Shown here piece after piece: positions 9,281 to 16,592 of a stretch of 64,000 bases of DNA. Within the stretch, counting starts at the first letter, position 1. Each line of letters opens with the position of its first letter. The position numbers and the translations under genes are program-made. Location: the NCBI RefSeq assembly GCF_014217605.1, contig NZ_CP043639.1:581501-645500 (forward strand), given 5' to 3'. The notes beneath the pieces were generated by a model, which was not told the origin of the DNA, did not search any database, and saw only the letters and a program-made list of their open reading frames with translations. This DNA comes from Sphingomonas sp. NBWT7 (GTDB lineage: Bacteria > Pseudomonadota > Alphaproteobacteria > Sphingomonadales > Sphingomonadaceae).

Positions 9281-9437
9281 GACGGGACCGCCGTGGCCGT
9301 TTGCCGGGATATCCACTGACGCCTAATACGTCAGGTGGGGACCATGTACGTCGGACCAGGGTCCGGGCAGGGACAGCCCCCTAGGATGATGAATAGCCTC
9401 AGGGATAGTTGCTGGCTCGCACCGGGCAGTACCCGTC
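9281..9437 (-). ncRNA. ssrS: 6S RNA (SsrS)
   Basis: The 190-base gap between zapA and the cyclo-ligase gene is where many proteobacteria carry 6S RNA. The minus strand shows its expected fold. A closing stem pairs GACGGGTACTGCC (5' side, from 9437) with GGCGGTCCCGTC (3' side, to 9281). The family-like stretch GCGAGCCAGCAACTATCCCT follows, with terminal helices of GTCCGACGTACATGG type. 6S RNA binds the sigma-70 holoenzyme as an open-promoter mimic in stationary phase. The ends are estimated from the closing stem. Confidence 0.85.
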
Positions 9438-9446
9438 GAGCACGAT

Positions 9447-9746
9447 CTAGTCATTGTCGGGCAGATGCTCAAGGGCGGCGGCGAGCGCTTCGAGCCGATC
9501 GGCGACATAGGCGAGTGGGACATCGTCCGTCGGGGGCGGCGCGCTCTTGGCGTCGTTCAGCTCGTCGGCGAGCATCAGCGCGATCAGCAACATCGCGCGC
9601 GCCGTGTCGGTGTCGCCGGCGGCACGCCGCGCGCGATCCCAGCGTGCCTCGACCATCGCGCCAAGCTTGCGGACCTGCGCTTCCTCGCCGTCACGACAAT
9701 TGACCGGCCAGCGGTTGCCGCCGATCTCGAGCGTCACGCGCGCCAT
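9447..9746 (-). CDS. zapA: Cell division protein ZapA
   Basis: This 99-aa protein is of the ZapA family, which cross-links and stabilises FtsZ filaments. It has an N-terminal domain (VTLEIGGNRWPVNCRDGEEAQVRKLGAMVEAR), then a helix containing MLLIALMLADELNDAK, then a C-terminal coiled coil. It starts one base into the stop of the upstream small gene (TGATG), and 6S RNA follows 9 bases downstream. Confidence 0.92.
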   Translation of the reverse strand: MARVTLEIGGNRWPVNCRDGEEAQVRKLGAMVEARWDRARRAAGDTDTARAMLLIALMLADELNDAKSAPPPTDDVPLAYVADRLEALAAALEHLPDND

Positions 9747-9931
9747 CAGCCGACGTCCTTTGCCGCGCCGGCGGTCGTTCGATCGATTTCCACAATGGTA
9801 GCGGCGACTTCCAGCCGCAGCGCGTGATGTCGTTCGCGCAGCGCCAATTCGTGATGCGCGCGCCGATCCAGCGCCACCTCGATGCGCCTGATCGCGGCAT
9901 CGATCCGCGTCACAGCGTCGTTATTTGTCAT
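9746..9931 (-). CDS. Small coiled-coil protein upstream of zapA
   Basis: This 61-aa protein is almost wholly helical ([16 protein letters not shown] ... [15 protein letters not shown]) and reads as one long amphipathic helix. Its stop overlaps the zapA start, so it is very likely translated together with ZapA. A role in division is inferred from position only. It resembles small proteins annotated as hypothetical next to zapA in other alphaproteobacteria. Confidence 0.65.
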   Translation of the reverse strand: MTNNDAVTRIDAAIRRIEVALDRRAHHELALRERHHALRLEVAATIVEIDRTTAGAAKDVG

Positions 9932-10074
9932 GGCGTTGGCTTAAGGTGCTGCCACGGCATCGGCAAGCCCCGATCCCGCGGCACGGCAGGGGTAACCGGC
10001 GGGTGTGGTTGACGCGGCGCATCACTCGCGCAAAGGCGCGCCTATTATTCGGGACGAGCGGAGAATCGGGCGGC

Positions 10075-11076
10075 ATGACGAAGGTTGCGATCAACGGTTT
10101 CGGGCGCATCGGCCGCCTGGTGGCGCGGGCGATGCTGGAGCGCGGCGGCGATCTGGAACTGGTGACGATCAACGATCTCGCCGATGCCAAGTCCAACGCC
10201 TGGCTGTTCAGCCGCGACAGCGTGCACGGCCGCTACCCCGGCACCGTGGTGGCGGAGGGCAATGATCTCGTCATCGACGGCAAGCACATCCGCGTGACGG
10301 CCGAGCGTGATCCGGCGAACCTGCCGCACAAGGAACTCGGCGTCGACCTGGTGCTCGAGTGCACCGGCTTCTTCACCGATCGCGCGAGCGCGCAGAAGCA
10401 CATCGACGCCGGCGCGAAGAAGGTGCTGATCTCGGCACCGGCGAAGGGCGTCGACCTCACCGTCGTCTACGGCGTGAACCACGACAAGCTCGAGGCGGGG
10501 CATGCCATCGTCTCCAACGCGTCGTGCACCACCAACTGCCTCGCGCCCGTCGCCAAGGTGCTGAACGATGCGATCGGCATCGAGCGCGGCCTGATGACGA
10601 CGATCCACGCCTACACCAACGACCAGAAGATCCTCGACCAGATCCACCCCGATCTGCGTCGCGCCCGCGCCGCGGCGATGAACATCATCCCGACGACGAC
10701 CGGCGCCGCGCGCGCGGTGGGCGAGGTGCTGCCCGAACTGAAGGGCAAGCTCGACGGTTCGGCGGTGCGCGTCCCCGTCGCCGACGGCAGCCTCGTCGAC
10801 CTCACCTTCACGCCGAAGCGCGATACCAGCGTCGAGGAAGTCAACGCGCTGCTCAAGGCCGCCGCGGAAGGCCCGATGGAAGGCGTGTTGTTCTATTCGG
10901 ACGAGCCGCTCGTCTCGATCGACATCGTCCACACCCCCTATTCGTCGACCGTCGACAGCCTGGAAACGGCAGTGATCGACGGTAAGCTCGTCCGCGTCGT
11001 CAGCTGGTACGACAATGAATGGGGTTTCTCGAACCGCATGGTGGATACCGCCGCGCTGATGGCGAAGCTGGGGTAA
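10075..11076 (+). CDS. gap: Glyceraldehyde-3-phosphate dehydrogenase, type I
   Basis: The 333-aa enzyme oxidises GAP to 1,3-bisphosphoglycerate with NAD(P). The dinucleotide-binding GFGRIGR is at 8-14, the catalytic Cys151 is in [12 protein letters not shown], and the closing segment [14 protein letters not shown] is standard. The ATG at 10075 ([13 protein letters not shown]) is the family start, and an upstream in-frame extension is ignored. It opens a glycolytic block with pgk and aldolase and is divergent from zapA. No transketolase gene precedes it. Confidence 0.97.
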   Translation: MTKVAINGFGRIGRLVARAMLERGGDLELVTINDLADAKSNAWLFSRDSVHGRYPGTVVAEGNDLVIDGKHIRVTAERDPANLPHKELGVDLVLECTGFFTDRASAQKHIDAGAKKVLISAPAKGVDLTVVYGVNHDKLEAGHAIVSNASCTTNCLAPVAKVLNDAIGIERGLMTTIHAYTNDQKILDQIHPDLRRARAAAMNIIPTTTGAARAVGEVLPELKGKLDGSAVRVPVADGSLVDLTFTPKRDTSVEEVNALLKAAAEGPMEGVLFYSDEPLVSIDIVHTPYSSTVDSLETAVIDGKLVRVVSWYDNEWGFSNRMVDTAALMAKLG

Positions 11077-11612
11077 TGTCGATCGGCCGCCTCGCCGGGA
11101 TCGCGCGTCATGCGTTTCCGAAATCGCCGATGGAGGTGATCGAGGCGGCCGAGGTGACGCTCGAAGGCGGCATCGCGGGCGATTATCGCGGCGCGATGAA
11201 GGGCAAGCCGTACAAGCGACAGGTGACGCTGATCGAGCGCGGGGACTGGGACGCGGCGATGGCCGATGTCGGCCATGCGTTGCCGTGGCAGGAGCGGCGC
11301 TCGAACCTGCTCGTCGACGGGCTCGATCTGCCGCAGGTCGCCGGCGCGCGGTTGCGTATCGGGGCCGACGTGATTCTCGAAGTGACGCGCGAGACCGATC
11401 CGTGCGAGCGGATGGAAGCGCTCGCGGACGGGCTGAAGGCGGCGCTTGCGAGCGACTGGCGCGGCGGCGTCTGTACGAAAGTAGTGCACGGCGGCCGGAT
11501 CGCCGTCGGCGATGAGATCAGGATCGAGGAATCATGCCTAAGTCATTCCGTACACTCGACGATATCGGCAGCGACATCCGCGGCAAGCGCGTCCTCGTCC
11601 GCGAGGATCTGA
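11076..11612 (+). CDS. MOSC-domain protein
   Basis: The 178-aa protein has a MOSC (MoCo sulfurase C-terminal) fold. RHAFPKSPMEVIEAAEVTLE and GIAGDYRG form the start, and the conserved Cys lies in ETDPCERMEAL. A late GGVCTKVVHGGRIAVGDEI completes the domain. MOSC proteins bind sulfur or molybdenum cofactor, and no substrate is clear here. The ATG overlaps the gap stop by one base. The frame runs 79 bases into pgk, and its last 25 or so residues (SHSVHSTISAATSAASA) look like out-of-frame pgk sequence rather than MOSC domain. Confidence 0.85.
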   Translation: MSIGRLAGIARHAFPKSPMEVIEAAEVTLEGGIAGDYRGAMKGKPYKRQVTLIERGDWDAAMADVGHALPWQERRSNLLVDGLDLPQVAGARLRIGADVILEVTRETDPCERMEALADGLKAALASDWRGGVCTKVVHGGRIAVGDEIRIEESCLSHSVHSTISAATSAASASSSARI

Positions 11613-12727
11613 ACGTCCCCTTCGCCGACGGTGCGGTGACCGACGACACGCGGCTGCGCGCCACGCTGCCGACGGTGCTCGAACTCGCCGACAAGGGCGC
11701 CATTGTCCTGATCCTGGCGCACTTCGGTCGTCCCAAGGGCGTGCCGACACCGGACATGTCGCTGGCGCAGATCGTCAAGCCGTACGAGGCGGTTCTCGGT
11801 CGCGCCGTCCGCTACGTCGACTGGGAAGGCGACACGGCGAACGTCGCGACGCTTCAGCCGGGCGATATCGCTGTGCTGGAAAATACGCGTTTCTTCGGCG
11901 GCGAGGAGAAGAACGCCGGCGACGTGATCGATCGCTTCGCCGCGCTGGGCGACTTTTACGTCAACGATGCCTTCTCCGCCGCGCACCGCGCGCATGCCTC
12001 GACCGAAGGTCTCGCCCACCGGCTTCCGGCCTTCGTGGGCCGCGCGATGGAGGCGGAGCTCGACGCGTTGCAGAAGGCGCTCGGCGAGCCCGAGCATCCC
12101 GTCGCCGCGGTGGTCGGCGGCGCGAAGGTGTCGACCAAGCTCGATGTGCTGAAGCACCTCGTCGGCAAGGTCGATCACCTCATCATCGGCGGCGGCATGG
12201 CCAACACCTTCCTCGCCGCGCGCGGCGTCGACGTCGGTAAGAGCCTGTGCGAGCACGATCTGACCGGCACGGCAGAGGAGATCCTCGACGCCGCGGATCG
12301 GGCCGGCTGCACCGTTCACCTGCCGTACGACGTCGTCGTCGCGAAGGAGTTCAGGCCGAACCCGCCGACGCGCACCGTCAACGTTCACGAGGTCGCGCCC
12401 GACGAGATGATCCTCGACGTTGGCCCATCGGCGGTCGAGGCGCTCGGCGATGTCCTCAAGAACTGCCGCACCCTGGTATGGAACGGGCCGATGGGCGCGT
12501 TCGAGACGGCGCCGTTCGACACCGCCACCGTCGCGCTCGCCAAAACGGCGGCCGCGCTGACGGTCGACGGCAGCCTCGTCTCGGTCGCGGGTGGGGGCGA
12601 CACCGTCGCCGCGCTCAATCACGCCGGCGTTGCCGACGACTTCACCTTCGTCTCCACCGCGGGCGGCGCCTTTCTCGAATGGATGGAAGGGCGCGAGCTG
12701 CCCGGCGTCGCCGCGCTGACGCGCTGA
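11534..12727 (+). CDS. pgk: Phosphoglycerate kinase
   Basis: The 397-aa two-domain enzyme makes ATP from 1,3-bisphosphoglycerate. The N-domain has VLVREDLNVPFADG and the substrate-binding ILAHFGRPKG. The hinge has AAVVGGAKVSTKLDVL. The C-domain nucleotide site includes VWNGPMGAFE and VAGGGDTVAALN. The ATG at 11534 has a GAGGA ribosome site 4 bases upstream, which lies inside the MOSC reading frame. Confidence 0.97.
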   Translation: MPKSFRTLDDIGSDIRGKRVLVREDLNVPFADGAVTDDTRLRATLPTVLELADKGAIVLILAHFGRPKGVPTPDMSLAQIVKPYEAVLGRAVRYVDWEGDTANVATLQPGDIAVLENTRFFGGEEKNAGDVIDRFAALGDFYVNDAFSAAHRAHASTEGLAHRLPAFVGRAMEAELDALQKALGEPEHPVAAVVGGAKVSTKLDVLKHLVGKVDHLIIGGGMANTFLAARGVDVGKSLCEHDLTGTAEEILDAADRAGCTVHLPYDVVVAKEFRPNPPTRTVNVHEVAPDEMILDVGPSAVEALGDVLKNCRTLVWNGPMGAFETAPFDTATVALAKTAAALTVDGSLVSVAGGGDTVAALNHAGVADDFTFVSTAGGAFLEWMEGRELPGVAALTR

Positions 12728-12813
12728 GCCGTCCGCACGGCGACTAGCCAAAGCGCCGTGCCCCGCGTACGAGGCGCCGCATACGTATGCATGACGCGAA
12801 GGGGACTGCCACG

Positions 12814-13725
12814 ATGACGCCTGCCGAGATGACCACCAAGATCGCTACCGGTGAGGGTTTCATCGCCGCGCTCGACCAGTCGGGCGGGTCGACGCCGAAG
12901 GCGCTCAAGGGATATGGCATCGAGGAAGGCGCCTGGTCGAACGACGAAGAGATGTTCGGCCTGATCCATGACATGCGCGCGCGGATCATCACCTCGCCAT
13001 CATTCACCGGCGACAAGGTGATCGGCGCGATCCTGTTCGAGCGCACGATGGATGGCGAGGCCGGCGGCAAGCCGGTGCCGCAGGCGCTGCAGGATCGCGG
13101 CGTCGTGCCGTTCCTCAAGATCGACAAGGGGCTGGAGGACGAAGCCAACGGCGTGCAGCTTATGAAGTCGATGCCCGGCCTCGACGCGCTGCTCGATCGC
13201 GCCGCGAAGCTCGGCATCTTCGGCACCAAGGAGCGCTCGGTGATCAACCTCGCCAATCGCGAAGGGATCGCCGCGGTGGTTGCGCAGCAGTTCGAGGTGG
13301 CGCAGCAGGTGCTGGGTCACGGCCTCGTCCCGATCATCGAGCCCGAGGTGAACATCAAGAGCGCGGAGCGCGTCCAGGCGGACGAGATTCTGCGCGACGA
13401 GCTGGCGAAGGCGCTCGACGCGATGCCGGGCGATGCCAAGGTGATGCTCAAGCTGTCGCTGCCGACCAAGCCCGATCTGTTCTTGCCGCTCGTTCAGCAC
13501 CCGCGCGTGCTCCGCGTCGTCGCGCTGTCGGGCGGCTACGAGCGGCCCGAGGCGTGCGTCGAGCTGGCGAAGAATCAGGGCGTCATCGCCAGCTTCAGCC
13601 GGGCGCTGCTGCAGGATCTGCGCCACGGCATGAGCGACGCCGAGTTCGACGCATCGCTCGGTTCGGCGATCGACGAGATCTGGCGCGCGTCCGCGCGCAA
13701 GGCACCCGTCGCCGCAGCAGCGTAA
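12814..13725 (+). CDS. Fructose-bisphosphate aldolase, class I
   Basis: The 303-aa class I (Schiff-base) aldolase cleaves fructose-1,6-bisphosphate. Hallmarks are GFIAALDQSGGSTPKAL near the start, GVVPFLKIDKGL, VPIIEPEVNI, and the likely lysine in VMLKLSLPTKPDLF. The ATG at 12814 is preferred over one at 12787 because a GAAGGGG ribosome site lies about 10 bases before it and the protein then starts like its homologues. It sits behind pgk with a short gap. Confidence 0.92.
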   Translation: MTPAEMTTKIATGEGFIAALDQSGGSTPKALKGYGIEEGAWSNDEEMFGLIHDMRARIITSPSFTGDKVIGAILFERTMDGEAGGKPVPQALQDRGVVPFLKIDKGLEDEANGVQLMKSMPGLDALLDRAAKLGIFGTKERSVINLANREGIAAVVAQQFEVAQQVLGHGLVPIIEPEVNIKSAERVQADEILRDELAKALDAMPGDAKVMLKLSLPTKPDLFLPLVQHPRVLRVVALSGGYERPEACVELAKNQGVIASFSRALLQDLRHGMSDAEFDASLGSAIDEIWRASARKAPVAAAA

Positions 13726-13731
13726 GCGCGC

Positions 13732-14397
13732 GTGGTCGAGCGCAAAGCCGACCCTGATGAAGCATGGACGGCGGTCGACGAGTATATCGTTGATCGCCTG
13801 ATCCCCGACGATCCGTCGCACGTGCGCGACGCGAATGCCGCGGCGGGCCTGCCCGACATCGACGTGTCGATACCGCAGGGCAAGATGCTGCATTTGCTGG
13901 CGCGTGCGTGCGGCGCCCGTCGCGTGCTCGAGATCGGCACGCTCGGCGGCTATTCCACCGTATGGCTGGCGCGTGCCGTCCCCGCGGACGGAGCGGTCGT
14001 CACGCTCGAGATCGATCCCCATCATGCCGAGGTAGCGCGCGCCAACCTTGCCGCAGCCATGCTCGCCGATCGCGTCACGGTGATCACCGGCGACGCGCAC
14101 GCCAGCCTCGCGGCGCTGACCGGCGCGTTCGATCTGGTGTTCATCGACGCCGACAAGCCCTCAAACGTTGCCTATTTCGCAGAAGCGACGCGGCTGTCGC
14201 GCCCGGGTACGATGATCATTATCGACAATGTCGTGCGCGAAGGCGACGTGCTCGATCCCACCAGCGACGATCCGCGCGTTCAGGGAACGCGCGCGCTGTT
14301 CGATGCGATCGCTGGCGAACCGCGCCTCAGCGCGACCGCGGTTCAGACCGTCGGCGCAAAGAAATGGGATGGGTTCATCGTCGCGTTGGTCGACTGA
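13732..14397 (+). CDS. O-methyltransferase, SAM-dependent (COMT/CCoAOMT-like)
   Basis: The 221-aa protein is of the AdoMet_MTase family 3 type. The SAM-binding motif is VLEIGTLGGYSTVWLARAV, followed by VVTLEIDPHHAEVA. The catalytic metal-binding stretch is FDLVFIDADKPSN, with IIIDNVVREG after it. Relatives methylate catechol-type hydroxyls, and the substrate here is unknown. It has a GTG start 6 bases after the aldolase stop. It is the last gene before the tRNA-Gly fragment that marks the edge of the inserted element. Confidence 0.88.
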   Translation: MVERKADPDEAWTAVDEYIVDRLIPDDPSHVRDANAAAGLPDIDVSIPQGKMLHLLARACGARRVLEIGTLGGYSTVWLARAVPADGAVVTLEIDPHHAEVARANLAAAMLADRVTVITGDAHASLAALTGAFDLVFIDADKPSNVAYFAEATRLSRPGTMIIIDNVVREGDVLDPTSDDPRVQGTRALFDAIAGEPRLSATAVQTVGAKKWDGFIVALVD

Positions 14398-14416
14398 CCC
14401 GATGACCGGAAAAGCG

Positions 14417-14455
14417 TGGAGCGGGTAACGGGAATCGAACCCGTGTATTCAGCTT
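14417..14455 (-). repeat. Partial tRNA-Gly copy (attachment-site remnant)
   Basis: These 39 bases repeat the 3' part of the intact tRNA-Gly at 16465-16503, from the encoded CCA through the T-arm to the base of the anticodon stem, with 37 of 39 identical. The two differences pair with each other in the T-stem (G-C replaced by A-T), so the fragment still folds. This is the usual scar of a mobile element that integrated into a tRNA 3' end. Confidence 0.85.
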
Positions 14456-14511
14456 GCAGCGCAGAAACCGCGCATTTCTCACGTTTTTCTGTGCAGAATC
14501 TACCTATCTCA

Positions 14512-14528
14512 GTCCAATATCGTCCAAT
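14512..14528 (+). repeat. Tandem GTCCAAT pair beside the attachment remnant
   Basis: GTCCAAT occurs at 14512-14518 and again at 14522-14528, exactly one helical turn apart and about 60 bases from the tRNA fragment. Tyrosine integrases bind short direct repeats (arm sites) next to their core site, so these may be such sites. No integrase gene remains nearby to confirm it. Confidence 0.35.
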
Positions 14529-14723
14529 GTAATTCAAGCTTGATGACCTAACTCTGGATACGCAGGTTGGGCGTTCGGATGCCTTTCAAGCGGATAGGGA
14601 ATTACCCGCGGCGGGTAGAACATAACGAGAACTTAAACCCCACAGAACTTTACGTGAACAAGTTACACCGAACGCATCAAGTATATGTAGACACGACGCC
14701 GCAACGGACCTATCAGGCGAATC

Positions 14724-15272
14724 ATGTCAGCGATCGACGGCAAGCTACAAGAATACCAGCTAGAGGTCGGTTATTGGACCGACCGACAGCGCGGGTATGA
14801 GTCGCAAGCGCGAGAGTGCGCGCTTAAGGCCGACCTGCTCCGCTCGCGTATCGCGGGTATCAAGGAAGCCTTGCAGATCCTTGAGTCGACGGAGGCGGAG
14901 GCGCCTTCAACCGAAGCGTCAGCTTCAGGCGCTGCGCGTTTGACCGTCCGCAAGCGCCAGCGCAGCCTAACGGGTCATTGGCAGCAGATCATGCAGTTGG
15001 TGGATGGTCACGAGGGCTTTGACTACGACACTCTAGCCGAAGCCGTCGAAGCCGTTGGGCACGATGCCAATCGCGACACTCTGCGATCGCAAATGTCACT
15101 CTACAAACAGAGTGGAATCGTCGAAGCTATCGAAGATGGGCGCTTCCGCCTCACGGACGCGGGTCGCCGTGTGGCAGGAATTGCACAATCAGATACGGGG
15201 GAAGTCCCCCCGAACGAGAACGGGGCGGCAGAAGCCGCCCCGGAAGCCCGGCCGGACGCCAATCCGGCCTAA
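14724..15272 (+). CDS. Hypothetical protein with coiled coil and winged-helix-like segment
   Basis: The 182-aa protein was not recognised. Residues 1-55 are strongly helical (LQEYQLEVGYWTDRQRGYESQ), followed by a low-complexity Ala/Glu/Ser linker. Residues 88-152 (QIMQLVDGHEGFDYDTLAEA ... LYKQSGIVEAIEDGRFRLTD) look like a winged helix in the style of small DNA-binding domains. The tail is disordered. It lies inside the tRNA-bounded element, and the DNA just upstream is poorer in G+C than the flanks. A regulatory role is only a guess. Confidence 0.6.
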   Translation: MSAIDGKLQEYQLEVGYWTDRQRGYESQARECALKADLLRSRIAGIKEALQILESTEAEAPSTEASASGAARLTVRKRQRSLTGHWQQIMQLVDGHEGFDYDTLAEAVEAVGHDANRDTLRSQMSLYKQSGIVEAIEDGRFRLTDAGRRVAGIAQSDTGEVPPNENGAAEAAPEARPDANPA

Positions 15273-15355
15273 CCGAAACCCCGAACCCCCAATGATCTAG
15301 AGAGGTAGGTGCAAGCGTGACGGCGATATTATGAACCCAGCCGGTTGAACCGGCA

Positions 15356-15386
15356 GGCCCTGCGCCGGCGTGGCCGGGGCAGGGCC
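15356..15386 (+). repeat. GC-rich hairpin in the leader of the 51-aa gene
   Basis: GGCCCTGC (15356-15363) pairs perfectly with GCAGGGCC (15379-15386), with further GCCGG/CCGG pairing inside the loop. No T-run follows, so it is not an obvious terminator. It lies about 50 bases before the small gene at 15435. Confidence 0.45.
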
Positions 15387-15434
15387 ATACTCCTACGTCG
15401 ATGTGAAAAACTCGTCAACAAGAGGACTATGGTT

Positions 15435-15590
15435 ATGACAAAGAATGGAGGCGGGAAGCCGCCCACTCCGCGTGACAGCGGAAAGAACCCTTCCTCGATT
15501 GCTGGGCGTGTGCTTGGCGGGGGGAAGCCGACTGCGGCTGAGGCGCGCATTCTCGCCGCGTCTGTCATGTCTCAGAACCAGAAGCCCTAG
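15435..15590 (+). CDS. 51-aa hypothetical protein of the inserted element
   Basis: This is a small Gly/Pro/Lys-rich protein (MTKNGGGKPPTPRDSGKNPS ... GRVLGGGKPTAAEARILAAS) with a disordered first half and a short helix at the end. It has an AGAGGA ribosome site and a strong terminator 40 bases downstream, so it looks like a real, separately transcribed gene. Two ATGs (15429 and 15435) fit, and 15435 has the better spacing. The function is unknown. Confidence 0.6.
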   Translation: MTKNGGGKPPTPRDSGKNPSSIAGRVLGGGKPTAAEARILAASVMSQNQKP

Positions 15591-15630
15591 CCGTAAAACT
15601 AAGGCTATGGGTTAGCTAAGTTATAGAACG

Positions 15631-15680
15631 CAGCGTGCAGGTGTGTGGATCATCTCCGACATCTGCACGCTGTTTGTTTA
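15631..15680 (+). terminator. Rho-independent terminator after the 51-aa gene
   Basis: CAGCGTGCAG (15631-15640) and CTGCACGCTG (15663-15672) form a perfect 10-bp stem, followed by TTTGTTTATT. Confidence 0.8.
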
Positions 15681-15723
15681 TTCGACTAGGTCGTAAACTC
15701 ACAAAGGTGGCCAACATGGACGC

Positions 15724-15978
15724 TTAGGCGTTTTGCGCGATCGCTATGAGTGCGCTGATTGCGAGTAGGGCGGTGAAGAACGCGTAGAAGCCTATGAGCG
15801 TCCAGAACCATGACGGAGCTTCGTGGCGCTGATACGTCTCGTACCATGGTGCGACGACACGCTCCCTTCTTACCGATCGCGCGGTGTTCCAGCCTATAAT
15901 TGCGGCCAAGATGCCCAAAGCAATGGGTATGCCGAACACGTTGTTCTCCCCGGTGAGAAGCATAAGCGGATTTGACAA
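15724..15978 (-). CDS. Small two-segment membrane protein
   Basis: The 84-aa protein was not recognised. It has two hydrophobic segments (about residues 14-32 and 57-81) separated by a charged stretch with RRERVVAPWYETYQRHEAPS. It starts from TTG at 15978, which has a GGAAGG site, or from ATG at 15963. It is transcribed toward the terminator at 15631-15680. The presumed edge of the IS fragment lies immediately upstream, so the gene may have lost its original N-terminus or promoter. Confidence 0.5.
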   Translation of the reverse strand: MSNPLMLLTGENNVFGIPIALGILAAIIGWNTARSVRRERVVAPWYETYQRHEAPSWFWTLIGFYAFFTALLAISALIAIAQNA

Positions 15979-16017
15979 CGCCTTCCATCGGGTGGGAACA
16001 TCTGATTCAGGGCGGGC

Positions 16018-16221
16018 ATGAGCCGATACGACCTGACCGACTTCGAGTGGCGTGTGATCGAGCCGCTGCTCCCCAACAAGCCAAGAGGCGTGCCGCGCGT
16101 CGATGACCGGCGAGTGCTGAACGGCATCTTCTGGGTGCTGCGCTCCGGTGCGCCGTGGCGCGACCTGCCCGAACGCTACGGCCCGCGCACCACCTGCTAC
16201 TATTTCGATGCCCGCAAGTGA
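16018..16221 (+). pseudogene. IS5-family transposase, N-terminal fragment
   Basis: The 67 codons match the start of IS5-type transposases with a DUF4096 domain: MSRYDLTDFEWRVIEPLLPN, then RRVLNGIFWVLRSGAPWRDL and ERYGPRTTCY. After TTCY the homology breaks and a stop follows 5 codons later. The catalytic DDE part is missing. GGTGGGAACATCTGATTCAG just before the start may be the left inverted repeat, and no right end was found. The insertion sequence is therefore dead. Confidence 0.85.
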
Positions 16222-16230
16222 CGTGTGCCA

Positions 16231-16398
16231 TCACACACTTCGCGGCGGCGGGGCGGGTGCGATCTGCGACACAACCGATTCGTCTTTGAGATTAAAAAGG
16301 ACGTCGCCCCTTGGAGCCACGATCAACGATTCGCGTAGCGTTAGGACAATTTCGCTCAACGATAGAGCGGCGTCGCGAACCCGTGTTTCCAGCTTTGC
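16231..16398 (-). pseudogene. Possible decayed gene fragment next to tRNA-Gly
   Basis: On the minus strand one frame reads as plausible protein (AKLETRVRDAALSLSEIVLT then VAPRGDVLFNLKDESVVS, ending APPPRSV stop). It is preceded by an in-frame TAG at 16399-16401 and has no good start. It looks like the C-terminal remnant of a helical protein cut off by decay and by the IS5 fragment. The protein family was not recognised. Confidence 0.3.
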
Positions 16399-16464
16399 CT
16401 ACTCGACACGGGAATTTACGCCTAACAACCTTGACTTAGACAAAATAAGTCTGTAAAATCAAAG

Positions 16465-16538
16465 TGGAGCGGGTAGCGGGAATCGAACCCGCGTATTCAG
16501 CTTGGAAGGCTGCTGCACTACCATTGTGCTATACCCGC
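16465..16538 (-). tRNA. tRNA-Gly (anticodon UCC)
   Basis: This is a 74-base cloverleaf on the minus strand. It starts GCGGGTATAGCACAATGG, with anticodon loop CTTCCAA, a T-arm around GGTTCGATTCC, acceptor TACCCGC, and CCA encoded. The 3' half is duplicated at 14417-14455, which marks it as an integration target. Confidence 0.96.
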
Positions 16539-16592
16539 GTGCGATGACGCGTGAGGCGCCCTGCCACGATCGCGCGCCCTTGGTCAACCGGC

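Noticed and set aside
10007..10060. TTGACG and TATTAT before gap, considered as a sigma-70 promoter
   Set aside because: The two boxes are about 28 bases apart, which is too far for a normal -35/-10 pair.
11543..12751. 402-codon minus-strand frame opposite pgk
   Set aside because: Antisense shadow of an intact pgk, with no recognisable domain.
14567..14800. 77-codon plus-strand frame at the left of the inserted element
   Set aside because: It overlaps the better-supported gene at 14724 out of frame, and its sequence is not protein-like in the overlap.
16148..16456. 102-codon plus-strand frame spanning the IS5 fragment end
   Set aside because: It is out of frame with the transposase fragment and rich in Ser/Arg/Thr without motifs.
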